Assembly (NCBI GenBank): GCA_026419785.1
Contig: JAODTK010005733.1
Span: 186,001 to 250,000, forward strand
Length of the DNA stretch: 64,000 nt
Source: Sclerodactyla briareus
Lineage: Eukaryota; Echinodermata; Holothuroidea; Dendrochirotida; Sclerodactylidae
Direction: 5' to 3'
Shown: one piece after another, positions 1 through 11,966 of the stretch
How the letters are laid out: the number at the start of each line of letters is the position of its first letter
Numbering within the stretch: the stretch's first letter is position 1
The notes under the pieces: model-generated
Told to the model about the DNA's origin: nothing
Database searches by the model: none
The model's input: only the letters and a program-made list of their open reading frames with translations
Program-made: the position numbers and the translations under genes

Positions 1-2360
1 AATGTAAAAATATTGCATAATATATTGTAAATATATTCTTGTAGAGAAAACTAGGTGCAGTGCATTTTTGCGCTTCAGATGCTTAGTACGGCTACCATAC
101 CATCACATAAAAATAAAACAGTTCATGCTAATATTCGAATTTACACGCATAATTTGAAAGTAAATGAACTCAGGAAAAATAACAGAAATTAGTCATAAAT
201 AAAATGAATATGATTATCACCCACCAGTTGCGTACCACAACAAGCCAAAACTAGGACTGTGGTGTAACCTTCTCCATACGTTCTGAGATTCATATTTGTT
301 TAAATTGGACATATATTCAATGCATTTATCTTATTTGTACATTATATTTAATTTTTTAGCCTACATGTAAATAAAGACCAGGGCATCTACTTTACTAATT
401 AAAGCTTGTTTTTAATAAATAACGCAAAATCACACAATTACGAAAACCAACCAGACCGTACAAATTTGAATAAAATTATCGTAAAATATGAGTCATATAG
501 TCACGCAGCTTCTTATCAATATAAAATGTCACATGCATACCTTCAAATAATAAATGACGGGAATAAATGCAGCGGATAACACCAAACTTACGACTGGGAC
601 AACGTTCGATGAAATTGAAAACAGATTCGGGCCTACCACTTAAACGCAACAAGATTTCCAGAAACTGGAGCGGATACCCTTCATGGCCAGAATGGCAATG
701 AATACCGTGAATTTTGAGGTTTTGGAGTATATAGGTCAAAGTATCCCTGGCCTAGATACGCCATATAGTTTTAATGCGCTGAAGAATGTTACTAACTGCG
801 GGAATAACCTACGCTGTACCCGTATAAACACAACATCAGTATACCGAAAAACTATGAATGTACTTTTGCATTGCACAAACTATCAGAAGCACGACGCAAT
901 TTTCCAAACTGCGATGAAAAAATTCCAGGTTACTCTGGATCTGCCGGTCTACAGGTCCAACCAACGAATTTTCTGACTATCGACCAATACACTCTCGATA
1001 ACTCGAATTGGATTAGCTAAATTCATTTATTCCAAGCATCATACAGTGCCTTTAAATATCATAATACAGTTTTTCGGGTTTTTCCTGATTTTCACCTTTT
1101 GACTAACCCACTATACAGCCTGTGAACCAGTGTGATTTCACATCGAGGATCGATTATTGATCGAACCTTAAAAAATATAACACAGTTAATTAGTTATTGA
1201 TACTTTGTTACCTATTAAACACCTTCGGACGATGTGGGTCTGTAATTACTAATAGGTTCACTATCCTATATTTCTCTAGTATATCAGTCTCATAATTCTC
1301 TAGAGATAGTATGATTACAAAACAAATATTATTTGTTATGATTTATTATACAGTAAACATTTTCGAGGCTGTAACAAGCCTGCAGGAAACTAGTCTGTTA
1401 ATTGTCTTCTAACTCAAGAAAACAGTTTGTGTTATCCCATTCATAAAAAAAATCATTATTGTATATATCAAAAACAAGATAAACTGTTTGGAATGCCATT
1501 AGGTGTAGGAATAATCAAGTGTTAAATGCTGGGCAAGCATTCATCAGTAACCTCAGAATCTGGGCAAGAATTTAATTGAGGCAATATTCCAGCATTGATT
1601 CTTATAACTACACCATATATAACGCACTAGTCACGGTGTTCGTATCTACAGAAATATTGAAATTATAGATTACTTGCCCAACATTTGTATATTTGTCTTT
1701 CGTCTTTTCCATATTATATGTGGTTGTGGAATCTCATAGTTCAACGAAATGTTTATATTAGCCGTTAGAATATACAATTATTCTACAATTGTTCGAGGTC
1801 GTGCAGGGGCACAGTTCGAACTCACAGCAAGTAAGAGTCACTTTGACATACTATATAGAGGAATTTCACAAACTTAAGGTCCAATCGTGGGTGTATGTGT
1901 GTTGTTAAATATATGGTAGTTCTCATGTTCATCTTCTTTATTATTTGTTTGTTTGCTCGTTTGTTCATTCCTACTCTATGCTCAAGACCATACAAATGAG
2001 AATGACAGATACGAACATGAGAAATCAAGGCAAAACAATAGAAAGAACATATCGAGATTCAGTATTACAACACCCTATAGCCCGGCTTGACTCAGTTCAT
2101 TCTCAATGGAGTCCTACTCATCACAATTGCCATAAGAATTCTACAATTATAAAAGTGAAGACTTGTGATGGTCTCTTTTTCTCGTAATTATTAGGTATTG
2201 TTTATGAACGTCATTCTTGTTGAAAAGCACATTTTCCTATTCACAATTGCATTGAAAGCGATATTCTAACAGTTAAATATAATATATAATAAATATATAT
2301 ACGTATAAAAATATTACTGACTTAGCGAAGAGAACACAATGAATTTTTTTTCACCTCCCT
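1..2360. other. AT-rich stretch without a recognised gene
   Basis: I see no gene, RNA or clear mobile element here. Two overlapping short reading frames on opposite strands (476-739 minus and 683-976 plus) are the most protein-like text, but neither matches a family I recognise, and neither has a convincing start context or splice-site pair. A 14-base inverted repeat with one mismatch (AAATGCTGGGCAAG at 1524-1537 and its partner at 1673-1686) could be the remains of a small inverted-repeat element, but no target duplication is visible. Confidence 0.5.
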
Positions 2361-2422
2361 ACATACATAACATACATACATCATACATACATACATACAT
2401 ACTACATACATACATACATACA
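2361..2422. repeat. Imperfect (CATA)n microsatellite
   Basis: Tandem CATA tetranucleotides with occasional single-base slips run through this interval. It is a simple repeat with no coding or regulatory signal visible. Confidence 0.9.
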
Positions 2423-5314
2423 ACATCTGAGTGAAACCTAAAGGGAGTCAATTGATTCTTGAAATCTGAAGGGTACACAGTTGTATGGCCTAGATTCTTT
2501 CTTTCTTTCCTTCATCAAAGGATAACAAAATCCGAGTGTGTTTCTCTAGCAGAATTAAACCACACCCCCAGTGTTACTCTAACTGTTGCGTTGCGTCCCC
2601 CCCCCCACTCTTGGGGGAGAGTCACTGTAACAATTATTGCAAATCGAAAGTCTTAATAACCGTAAAGTTTTTTTTTCATTGACAACATCATTCTGGTTTT
2701 ATGAACACAACTATGTGAAAACAACATTTCCTCGAATCTGATCTAGATACGGGCGAATATACACAGGATAGGCTATTGTGGTCCCTCGCCCACAATAAAA
2801 CATTCACAAAACGCCCTAGGGCATAGGGTTCTTAACAAAGGTGTTAGGTGTCCTTCAGCCTATCAGATAACACCATAATATAAAATATGAAGATAGAATA
2901 TGTCTATGACCGGGGCCTAATAACGAACACACGAGATAGTGAATGTTTATTAGTTTGGGTGTAACCTCTTCTCGCGCCCTTGCTACTAGTCACCTGACAG
3001 AAACAATTAGGACTTACTACTTCAAACCGGTTGATGGTTTTCCCCTCCAGCGAGATTATGACACCACTGATCTGTTCGTCAAAGCTCTTGATATAATTCT
3101 ATCTACGAGGAGCATAAACCTTTATTCTGAAGACAACACGACGTAAAAACAATCTTCCGGCAAACTAGAAAATCGATCATACGATAATACCATTTTTCCA
3201 TCCATTTGGCGCGCGGTAGCCTTTGACGTCAGAGGTGGGGGATGTTTGTCCGGAGAACGGATTCCCGTCGGGCCTCAGCGGATTTCGTTTCGGTGGTTTG
3301 CCGGTTGGTCTCCGCCGCGGTCACGCTGGTCCCAACCGATTAGTCGTGCGACAACGGTGCCAATCCTATCCCACGCAGAACACCACGAGGCCCTCTGTTA
3401 ACGTGTTATAATGATTTAAAAACACAATTCGATCCGTCCGAGTGTGGTAAATGTCAAACACAGAATTAAGTGGGGATTCAAAGGCGCTGGCGTAATTAAT
3501 TGGATAATATTGTATCGGTCCCTGTACTTTCATCATGGAAGCCTTAAGTTTTTCTTATCATCATGAGGACTTTGATTTCCCTATTCACATTAGAGAGACT
3601 TGGCACCCATTGTAAAATTACTATTATTGAAACGCTCGCATGTAGCCCAATTGGATGATATTCTGACAGTGTTGGCCATCCCCCTACCTATGATTATTCT
3701 GACAAATAATGAAATTTTCTAAATTGACTTAAAAATGGAAATCAATAGCCTGACAAAATAATAGAAATGTTCGTCTGATTAGGGAACGAATGGGGGACTT
3801 GGTCTGTTGGTACCTATAGCTTCTGGTTGCTAGAGGCTGAAAAAACACCTTGGTTAGATTGTTTTAGAACGAAATGATAGACAGTGGAAATGTTTGCTTG
3901 ACCATTTTTTAGGAGAAATGGGGGGAACCTCCTTTTTAAATGTAACTTTCGCAGTGTTCACGTTGTAACTATTAAAAACAGGTTTGTCAGAGATATTTTG
4001 TCAGGCCTGGAGTCAGTAAACTTATGTCGTTCCTACGAGAATTATGGTTAACCCAACTAGCTTCAATAATGCTTCAATGGAGGCTGACTAATAAAATTGT
4101 TTTCAACCGGAGTTGTTGCATTCCAACTCGTACCGCCATAATTATTACTAACTTCTCCCCGAGGGAGAGATTCAATTCAATATCAGATGTGGTCTTATGA
4201 TAACATTTAGCATTACCTATCTTTTGAAAATTACAGTATTGTATATGCAATCCCCAAGGCAGTTGATAAATCTTTGGGTAATGATATTGTGATATCAATT
4301 TGGCAGAGGGAGATTAGGTAATGACTACAACAAAGGTTAGTCCGGTGTCTCTAAGAGCTTTAATTTACTGACAAAGTCCCGGGCCAATAGCAAGGTGACG
4401 TGGGACGATTTATACACCACGACGCCTCGAATTTAAACGATATGTTTTCCCTCAATTCATCTTACTGTTAGAGCATTACAGTTGCGGCATCGCATTATTG
4501 GATGAAACTACTATACTATACTTCATAGGTTGGAATACGGATATCCTTGTGCTCCTTTTGTAAATAGTCTGAATGAAACTATAAGAGAGAAGTTTCTCCA
4601 TTGGCTGAATACGAGCACCAGATATAACAGAGCGAGATACTATTTCTGATTATGCTAGTGATAATTATAATCCGAATCAACTTTTTTTCTTTTGGCATTA
4701 ACTATATTATTTCTGCTTCAAATATAACAATAAGACTCCCGTGGGGTTGAATTAATTTTAAATAAATTCCGTTTTTTTTCACAGTTGTAAAATCTGATCT
4801 TCGCAAACATGATAAGAGCATTTGTGTATAGAATTGAATGAAGTAGTTTTTAGAGATATATAAATATTATCTCAATTTGTTTTGCAAATGTGTATTGAGC
4901 TATGATTTGTATGATTAGTTATATACAAAATGAAATACCATATGGTGGATAAAACAAATAAATATGACTTTGAATTAACCGGTGAACCGTGCTTGTTTGA
5001 TCGAATCCCTTACGCAATGAAAGTGGACGGGGCCTCGTTCGTCAAAAAGTGGAACGTAACTGGTAATAACGGAAGTTACATGTTTCCGCCTGTTGGGATG
5101 CGGTCAGACCTAACGTGGTGTAGGAAAAATACCCAAAGTCCGGTACTTTACATGCGATAGAAAAAACAGAGAACCCCCCCGTGATATAATCAGACCTTCC
5201 AATTCATCCGTTGTGAGGATACAAGTAGATATTCTGATGTTTCCCAAAATTTATGAAAACATGAACAAACATCTCTTTCAACTTTCGCATGCGTCCCATT
5301 GAAAGATTGCACAG
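2423..5314. other. Non-genic stretch containing one CpG-dense patch
   Basis: Apart from the CpG-dense patch listed separately and a ten-base C run at 2597-2606, I see only AT-rich sequence. The reading frame at 4930-5160 (plus, 76 codons) has ordinary amino-acid composition but no family I can name. Confidence 0.45.
3207..3400. promoter_or_regulatory. Short CpG-dense patch with a TGACGTCA-like site
   Basis: About 20 CpG dinucleotides fall in roughly 190 bases, against CpG-poor AT-rich flanks. The patch opens with GGCGCGCGG and holds TTTGACGTCAGAGG near 3221-3234, which contains the CREB/ATF core TGACGTCA. Such a patch could be an unmethylated regulatory element, the start of a non-coding transcript, or a fragment of a GC-rich repeat. 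The 62-codon frame at 3223-3411 follows the GC content and is probably incidental. Regulatory function is inference. Confidence 0.3.
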
Positions 5315-5500
5315 ATAACCGATTTTCATAGCCCGATCAGATGAGATCTCCCTAAACTTTATCAGTTGTTACTGATATAATTTGAAATTTTCTTCACACA
5401 GGATTTTGATGTTGACAACAGTTAATGGTGCGCGGTTTAACATCACGTGTGCTGCGTGATTAGTATTTATCAGTCGTTACTGATGGGGCTATGGTTATCT
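5315..5500 (+). mobile_element. Palindrome-rich MITE, copy A
   Basis: This interval matches the reverse complement of 17658-17858 along its whole length, so it is an interspersed repeat. Its ends are inverted: the left end carries GATTTTCATAGC and the right end GCTATGGTTATC. The motif ATCAGT-N2-TTACTGAT recurs inside (TTATCAGTTGTTACTGAT near 5362) and near the right end (TTATCAGTCGTTACTGAT near 5468). Copy A lacks about 14 bases of the left palindrome that copy B keeps. No coding capacity. The inverted ends and small size suggest a non-autonomous DNA transposon; I cannot assign a superfamily because no clean target duplication is visible. Confidence 0.72.
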
Positions 5501-7150
5501 GGGGTTTCAGATAAAATCGACTAAAACGTTCCATCATGGAAAGAGAGATATGACTCTAGAATTGACAAGTGTAGTGGTTAAGATGTTTCTTATAAGAACT
5601 GTTGAGGTGATGGTGATACGTCAGTATATGGTGTAGGTTGAGATATGCCTAAATGAACTATCATTTTGGACCAACTGCTGCAGCCTTATGTCCAACTGTC
5701 TGGCATGGATTAACTCCATTGTGGAAAAACTACGCCCTGTGACTACATTTTGATAGTTACCACCACTAACTGTAAAATGTATACCACGAATGTACATGTG
5801 CAAGTCAATTCACTGCAGGATTTGTGGGAAAACTCAGCTCATAGAAGCACGGAACTGTGGGAACAGTTCTCAATTGTCATTGTCAAATCGATACTTATAT
5901 GATATAGAAAAATACATTTAATGTTATAGTGTGAGAATAATCCATCAAAACAGATGAATTGCGATTAAAGCATAGTTTTTTCTCTGTATATATGATCGAA
6001 TTAGATAGACCATATTGAGATACCCTTGCCACAAGAGTTTTCTCTTCGGCCTTTAGGCCTATACGCATCGGACGTTTCCCTAATCATCCACTATACTGCG
6101 TAAGTAAAACAAAATGTAACATATGTTAAATATACCATCATTAACTACAAGTGAGTGCATTGTTACATAATTTTACCATAGTTTACGAAACGATGTTACG
6201 ATGTGTGCCGAGTGCGTCGACCAGCACTCCGACAGTTCAAAAATATATCCACAAATTGAAGCGATACCAAGCAATCAAAATTCTCCTTTCTGTATGCACT
6301 CCTTCCTTTCGCTACACACGAATAGAAGACGAGTTGGACAATATGAGTCATTGTGTTTCTATAATTAATCACTATCACTCACACAAACCTCCGTAAATGT
6401 GTTTTGCAATGGACCATATCAATACCGTAATATTATGTAACAATCATCCTATATAATAGCCCTCAGGCTCACCAGAACCGACTCTGTCCGAGGATTCGTG
6501 CCATTGTACCCCGGGTGGATCCGCGATGATCTCGACTTTTCAACAGGTGGTCAATCAGAGGTAACCATGCGTGGTAACTTACAAGTCTATATCTTGCTTC
6601 CAATAAACATGGAGAATTAAAGAACATGCTATTCAATGTCCCTGTGTTAATGACTTCAGCAATCTGGTTTTTTTTAGTCACTTTCCTCGATTTCGAGATG
6701 GGTGATACATATTATCTGGCCGTGGCCACCACAATTTGACATGCTGTATCAAAATTCCATCCGAATATTCACAGAAAAAAAAAAAAAAATCATTGCATGT
6801 TATGTATTGTAAGAACTTAAAAAAAACATCGAGTAACATTACCAATAATTATATATAAATTTACTAAACCTCAGTGAAACGACCTGGACATAAATGAACG
6901 CTATACGTAAATTATTCGAGATAATCTTATTTGTTAGTTAATGAATTATTCAATTCTTCATCTAATCGGTTACTCAGACGCCAAACGGGGCATTAGATGG
7001 AGGAACAACAACAATTTTTCCCACAAACCTGATAAACCGAAAAAAAAAAAAGGGGCAACGACAGTAATGTTTAGAACGAAATCAGGAGAAAGGATCGCCC
7101 CGAATATCTCATTGCTAGTTCTCATACTTCCGATCAATCACGAGCCAATC
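5501..7150. other. Featureless AT-rich stretch
   Basis: Nothing I recognise. Holds a 15-base A run at 6775-6789 and one TAGGCCTA octamer at 6054-6061. Short frames on both strands at 6151-6681 look like chance. Confidence 0.5.
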
Positions 7151-9420
7151 TGATTCAGATGGGAGGTGGGGGGGGGGCGGAGAGAATTTTGGGGTAGCGG
7201 AATTCCTAAATTTTTGGCAGACCGACGCTCAATTAGAATAACACACGCCTCGACAAAGTTACTCGACAAAACAACGGGAGGCTTATAACGGGTCAAATAA
7301 TTTGCCGGCATTCCATGGGAAATACTTGTTACCCGTACGTATAGAATAGCGAGTGAAGGCGCCCTGTACTTTTTTGTGACCTTCGAATTATATTAGGAGA
7401 GATATGCAGACTATGCTGGAAGTGGGTCCGCTATTTTGTTTCCAGAAATTGATCTAATTTGCGACAGGGACGGGTGTTTTCTGGCGAGTACAAGAGACCC
7501 CATTTCACAGATATTACAAAAATTATAAACCTTCATTCACATGAAATTGGAAGCAAGATAACGAGAACCAGCGGTGACGGGACGAAGGCCCGCCACGGTC
7601 GGCGCAAATTGTTTACCCGGAGATCCCGTGGATTCGAACGAAATGTGCAACGACAATCACGGGGAACGAAATCTGTGAGGGATTCTGTTACGCGCGTTAT
7701 GCACTGACTTCTCTAAACGAATTACGGGTAACCTATTTAGTTGTCTACACCCGCGTGATTCGCGCAATTGGTCCACCCCAGTAGACGAAAGTTAGGTTGG
7801 ATAAAATGTCGGAGTTATTACCTTTTCGAAATATAAATTATCTAGCGTGACGCTGAACCATCGAGATAGGAAACAGTTGTCGGGTTGACGGGTTACCCGA
7901 GTTAGCCTCGGAAGAGAAAGAAAGGCTCATTCAAATCGAAGGCATAGTTAAGCAAATCAGGTCCGATGTGACCGTAATTTCTTGAAAATACAATGGAGCG
8001 AAAGAAAACGATGATCAAAAAACTTTACAGCCGGGGGAGGAGTCGAGGTATGGATTTGATAGACCGGGCGCTGATGTCAAGGTAGTTACGAAAACAGCGG
8101 ATTGGACAAGGGCCTAAACCGTCGGCACAAGCCGCGGACATGGTACCTTTCCTCGGGTCACGGTCTTACTCACCGCAGACACGGCCACATAGTCGGGGTA
8201 GGCTTACGGGTACCCAACCCGACCTCCAATTCTCCGTCCTGAGCCACGGGCCCCTTTCCAAAATGTTCATGAATTCGGATGCCCCACTGGATATGAAGGG
8301 TGGTACCCGGAGAGCAAACGGAAGGGAAACTAGGGTCCGTCAGTGCGACGGTTTAATTGACAGAAAGGGAAGTTGGGGGTGGACGGATCGAGTGGGGGAC
8401 CACCCTGTGCGAGCGCGCGATGGTCCCAGAACGTTCTCGAGCGCGCTGTTGCTCGGGTAATTTGGATACGGAACTGTGCGCTACAATGAGGGTGTAGGAG
8501 AGCGAGTGCCGCCTTGAGAGTAATGATTAGCTGTAGGCGATTAAACTGTGGTAGGTTAAACATTGATTAAACTATGACATTGTATTCGGGCGTGAAGTTA
8601 ACTGTGCGCACGGGAGATCTTCATGTAGCCTTCGACGGTAAGGCGCGGACAGGTAGGCATCGATGGAAGTGTAAAGGTGAATCTGCCACGCTGCGAGATT
8701 CTGGTAGTGTTGTAACGCATCCTGCGCCAATAAACTTCATGAAACAAAACGGTTACACAGAACTTCAACTGGAAACAATGGTGACGAGTGAATGCGGGAA
8801 CGTGGGGGGTGCCCACTGGTGGCAAGACGCTCTACGGCTAATGTGTATTGTGAGCACACAAAATCAGTCAGAATATACTGCCGATGTCAGTAGGTATCTG
8901 AAGATCTATGTACGGTCTGTATAAACATATCCTAGTTATACCCGCATGTGGATACCGTCACTCACGAGTTTTGACGAACACTCCGCAATCACCTCGCCCG
9001 GTAGTACAGATTTGCCGCATCGGATTTTGTTCGAACAGTGAGTCAGTAGAGTGGCGGTAAGATCACGTCGGGAATCCGGCTGAATACGTCTCGAGCGGGA
9101 TATCTAATGTTGCCCATAACCTAGTCAGCGAAACCTGATGGGTCCAGTGTTCTTATTACGTGCGAGAAAATGAAGAAGTAGTAGTACTGATGACTATTGA
9201 GAGTTGGGAAGCAGTGCTATAACCCCGTAACTACTCATGATAAGTCCAAGAATCGTTCGTCACTCATTACGGCTATCCGCTGCGTTGTTATTACATTCTC
9301 AAGACCTAAAAGCCGCTTTAACAGAGAGACCCTTACAACTAAGGAGTCTTTACCCAACTTTCAGAGTAAACCCCTCATAATCAATAGTTTATGATTTTGC
9401 CATCGCGAATAATACCGATG
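7151..9420. other. CpG-rich compositional block, no recognised gene
   Basis: The base composition changes here: CpG, CGA and CGG become common and AT runs rarer, starting with a ten-base G run at 7168-7177. Short frames (for example 7459-7707, 8140-8460 and 8574-8924, all plus) are longer than in the flanks, but that is expected from fewer AT-rich stop codons. None shows a domain I recognise. I also looked for terminal repeats, a tRNA-like primer site and integrase or protease motifs and saw none. It may be a decayed insertion or an unmethylated segment of host DNA. Confidence 0.35.
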
Positions 9421-11919
9421 TTGAAAACGAGACGATCAGCTAGTGTATTTAAGACGCCGAGGTTGAAGATATATACTGAATCGGATTTCAGTCATCTTGT
9501 AATATAGTCTCCACCGAACCTTATCTAACTAAATAGCCGGATAGAGAGGCATTTCAATCTATGTGCAACAGTGATATGTTTACTCGTTGCTATCTATATA
9601 TCAATTCACCTATTAATCCATTCCCCCGCATCCCCGTACACACATGTCACAATCTGTCGGTGCCTGGATGTAGCCGACTACGATTTAGGGTCACACGTCA
9701 CACACGGATCCCATAATCGACATCCAGACACACTCTTATATGAGCATGAGATATGGCCGCCGACACATTCTTGGATCAGAGTCCATGCAGAATATAAGCT
9801 GCTAGCAAAACATATGTGGTCGAGTTTTCGTTGGCGGTTTGTGTTGAAAAATACCCCCAATTTTGACGATTCCCCGGCCAAAATATTCTAACAGGATGGG
9901 ATGCGTCACTCGGAAGCGATGAGACGCAAGCAACACATTGCCAGAAGTTGCTACATTGTTGTCTAGAGGTTTATTCACTGTCCGACGACCATCAACTATC
10001 TAAGTTTATGCACGCTTCGGTCCGCTTTACTTATGAATTCGGTAAACTTTCAATTTTTAGAACGATTTCTCTTCTGCGTACACTCCAGCATCATACAAAC
10101 GGGACTGTCTAGGTCCTAAATTTGTCGTGACGTTACAATTTTACTTATCAATGGGAACGGATTTATCGGTCAAGAAACGACAACCGTGCGGACTCCTACA
10201 CTGTAAAGTAAACCTACAAGACACGTGCGCAGCGAAATGTTCTCGTTCGGAGAAATGGGCCCCGTTTCTTCAGCTTCACTGATTTTATCTGAAGTATTAT
10301 GCCTCCTGTAATCGTTAAAAATATATTCTTGTTCACGAACACGCCATTTAGCAAAGTCATGTCTGTGAACATGTTATAACGAACAGTCACGCGCTGACGA
10401 AGTTATATGACAAATTTGCACACCTCATGTTCTTTGCCTTTCCACCAATAATTTTTCGTAAACCACAATGTGAGCCGTCTCAAAATTGATTCCACCTTTT
10501 AATTTATCAGCGCTGGGATTACCAATGAGGGAGTTTTACGGTTTATTGTGACGAAAAACTGCTGCAGCCAAGTCTCACACTTTAGGCGGGGGGTCACTGT
10601 CCATTGGCTTCATCTTTAAACATTTTTTGTTAAGAAGGAATCGATTTCCCTCCAATAAATTTTTCAAATTAGGTCTAAATACTCTAAAAGGTACACTGTA
10701 GCAGTATACAGGAGGGTGTTCCCTGCCGCCGCAAGAGGAGCAATTAGGAAGGAACATCTGTCGTTTGAAAATGGAGATTGGTATAACTGAAATATGTCAA
10801 TGTATCATTCATCCGTCTACAGTGGTGTTACAAGAGTGCATCGAACAATGTAGGAAAACTTGTAAAGTTATACAAGTATTTATGTAATTATGAATATTAA
10901 TTTTAATGGAAATCAGCTACAACCGCTATTGTATTTGCATTCCTCTTACTGTCACCGCAATATAACAAGCCATTCGCGTCTACAATCCTGTACCTCACAC
11001 GTTAATGCTGCTGGACGCCGTAATATTGCCTAATCAGGATAATCAATTCACGTGGTGCCATTGGACTCCAAGTCCAACTTTAAAGAAGTCACGTTTTTAT
11101 TTCAAATGGACAACATTATCTAGTAACTATGTACTGTACGTTCTAAATTACCCACTCAGAAGTAAATTTCTTGTTCATTCGAGAGTTTTTGATCATATAC
11201 CATGGATAATGATGCAGAAGAGTGTTAAGTAAATGTTATTCAGGCCTGTTCACCTTTTCGCACTGTTCTTTTTTCTCGTCGATACTCGAGAAATATATAT
11301 ATCTATATACAGAATGAGATGGAAGTTGATATTCATGTACTTTATGTACTGCATAATATGTAGACTACTGTAAAACTGTTATGACATCAAAGCTCCATCA
11401 GGTCAACGCATCAATAGTGCTGTGACATTCCAATTACTGCGGGTTGATGAACAGTCTGATAATATGCTATTCCACTGTGACGTATTCGTGACAGGAACTT
11501 CTGTCCTCTACTATGATCGGAGTATTCAGCAACCCGAAAATCTTGAAAAGTATTGATATTATCAAATTAACCTCTTTTTTCGCTCACAGGTCTTGAAATG
11601 GTATACTAGCAAACTATATTTGACACTTTCGTCATCTTGAGTACTGGGCGCAATCGGTAATAGCCAATCGACCAGGGTGTATTCATTGTCCATAGACATT
11701 GAGACTATATTTGAATGCTCAAATTCGTGTTAAACTGTATAGGTCCTAACAGTGGAGATCCGCCGTATGGTTTCTGACGGCTACCATATTATTACAGCGG
11801 ATACCCACACGGCTGCTAAGAGACTGCCACTATGCCTGCCAGGACGATCTGATGCAGTTTGGTTTCCGTCAGATCAAAATCTCTGTAAACTTGTGTACTA
11901 TATTCTAGTGATGCATACG
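9421..11919. other. No recognisable feature
   Basis: Mixed composition without repeats, RNA genes or protein motifs that I can support. Short opposing frames at 9571-9891 (plus) and 9678-9881 (minus) shadow each other and resemble nothing known to me. Confidence 0.5.
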
Positions 11920-11963
<44 letters not shown>

Positions 11964-11966
11964 GGC
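11920..11966. repeat. (GACA)n microsatellite
   Basis: About eleven nearly perfect GACA units in tandem. The reading frame through it encodes a T-D-R-Q run that is only the translation of the repeat. Confidence 0.95.

Noticed and set aside
476..976. Opposing reading frames as an exon
   Set aside because: Both strands are open over part of the same sequence, neither resembles a known family, and splice signals are not convincing.
1812..1825. tRNA B-box-like AGTTCGAACTC
   Set aside because: No matching A box or cloverleaf could be built around it.
7151..9420. LTR retrotransposon in the CpG-rich block
   Set aside because: No terminal direct repeats, primer-binding site, protease, RT or integrase motif seen.
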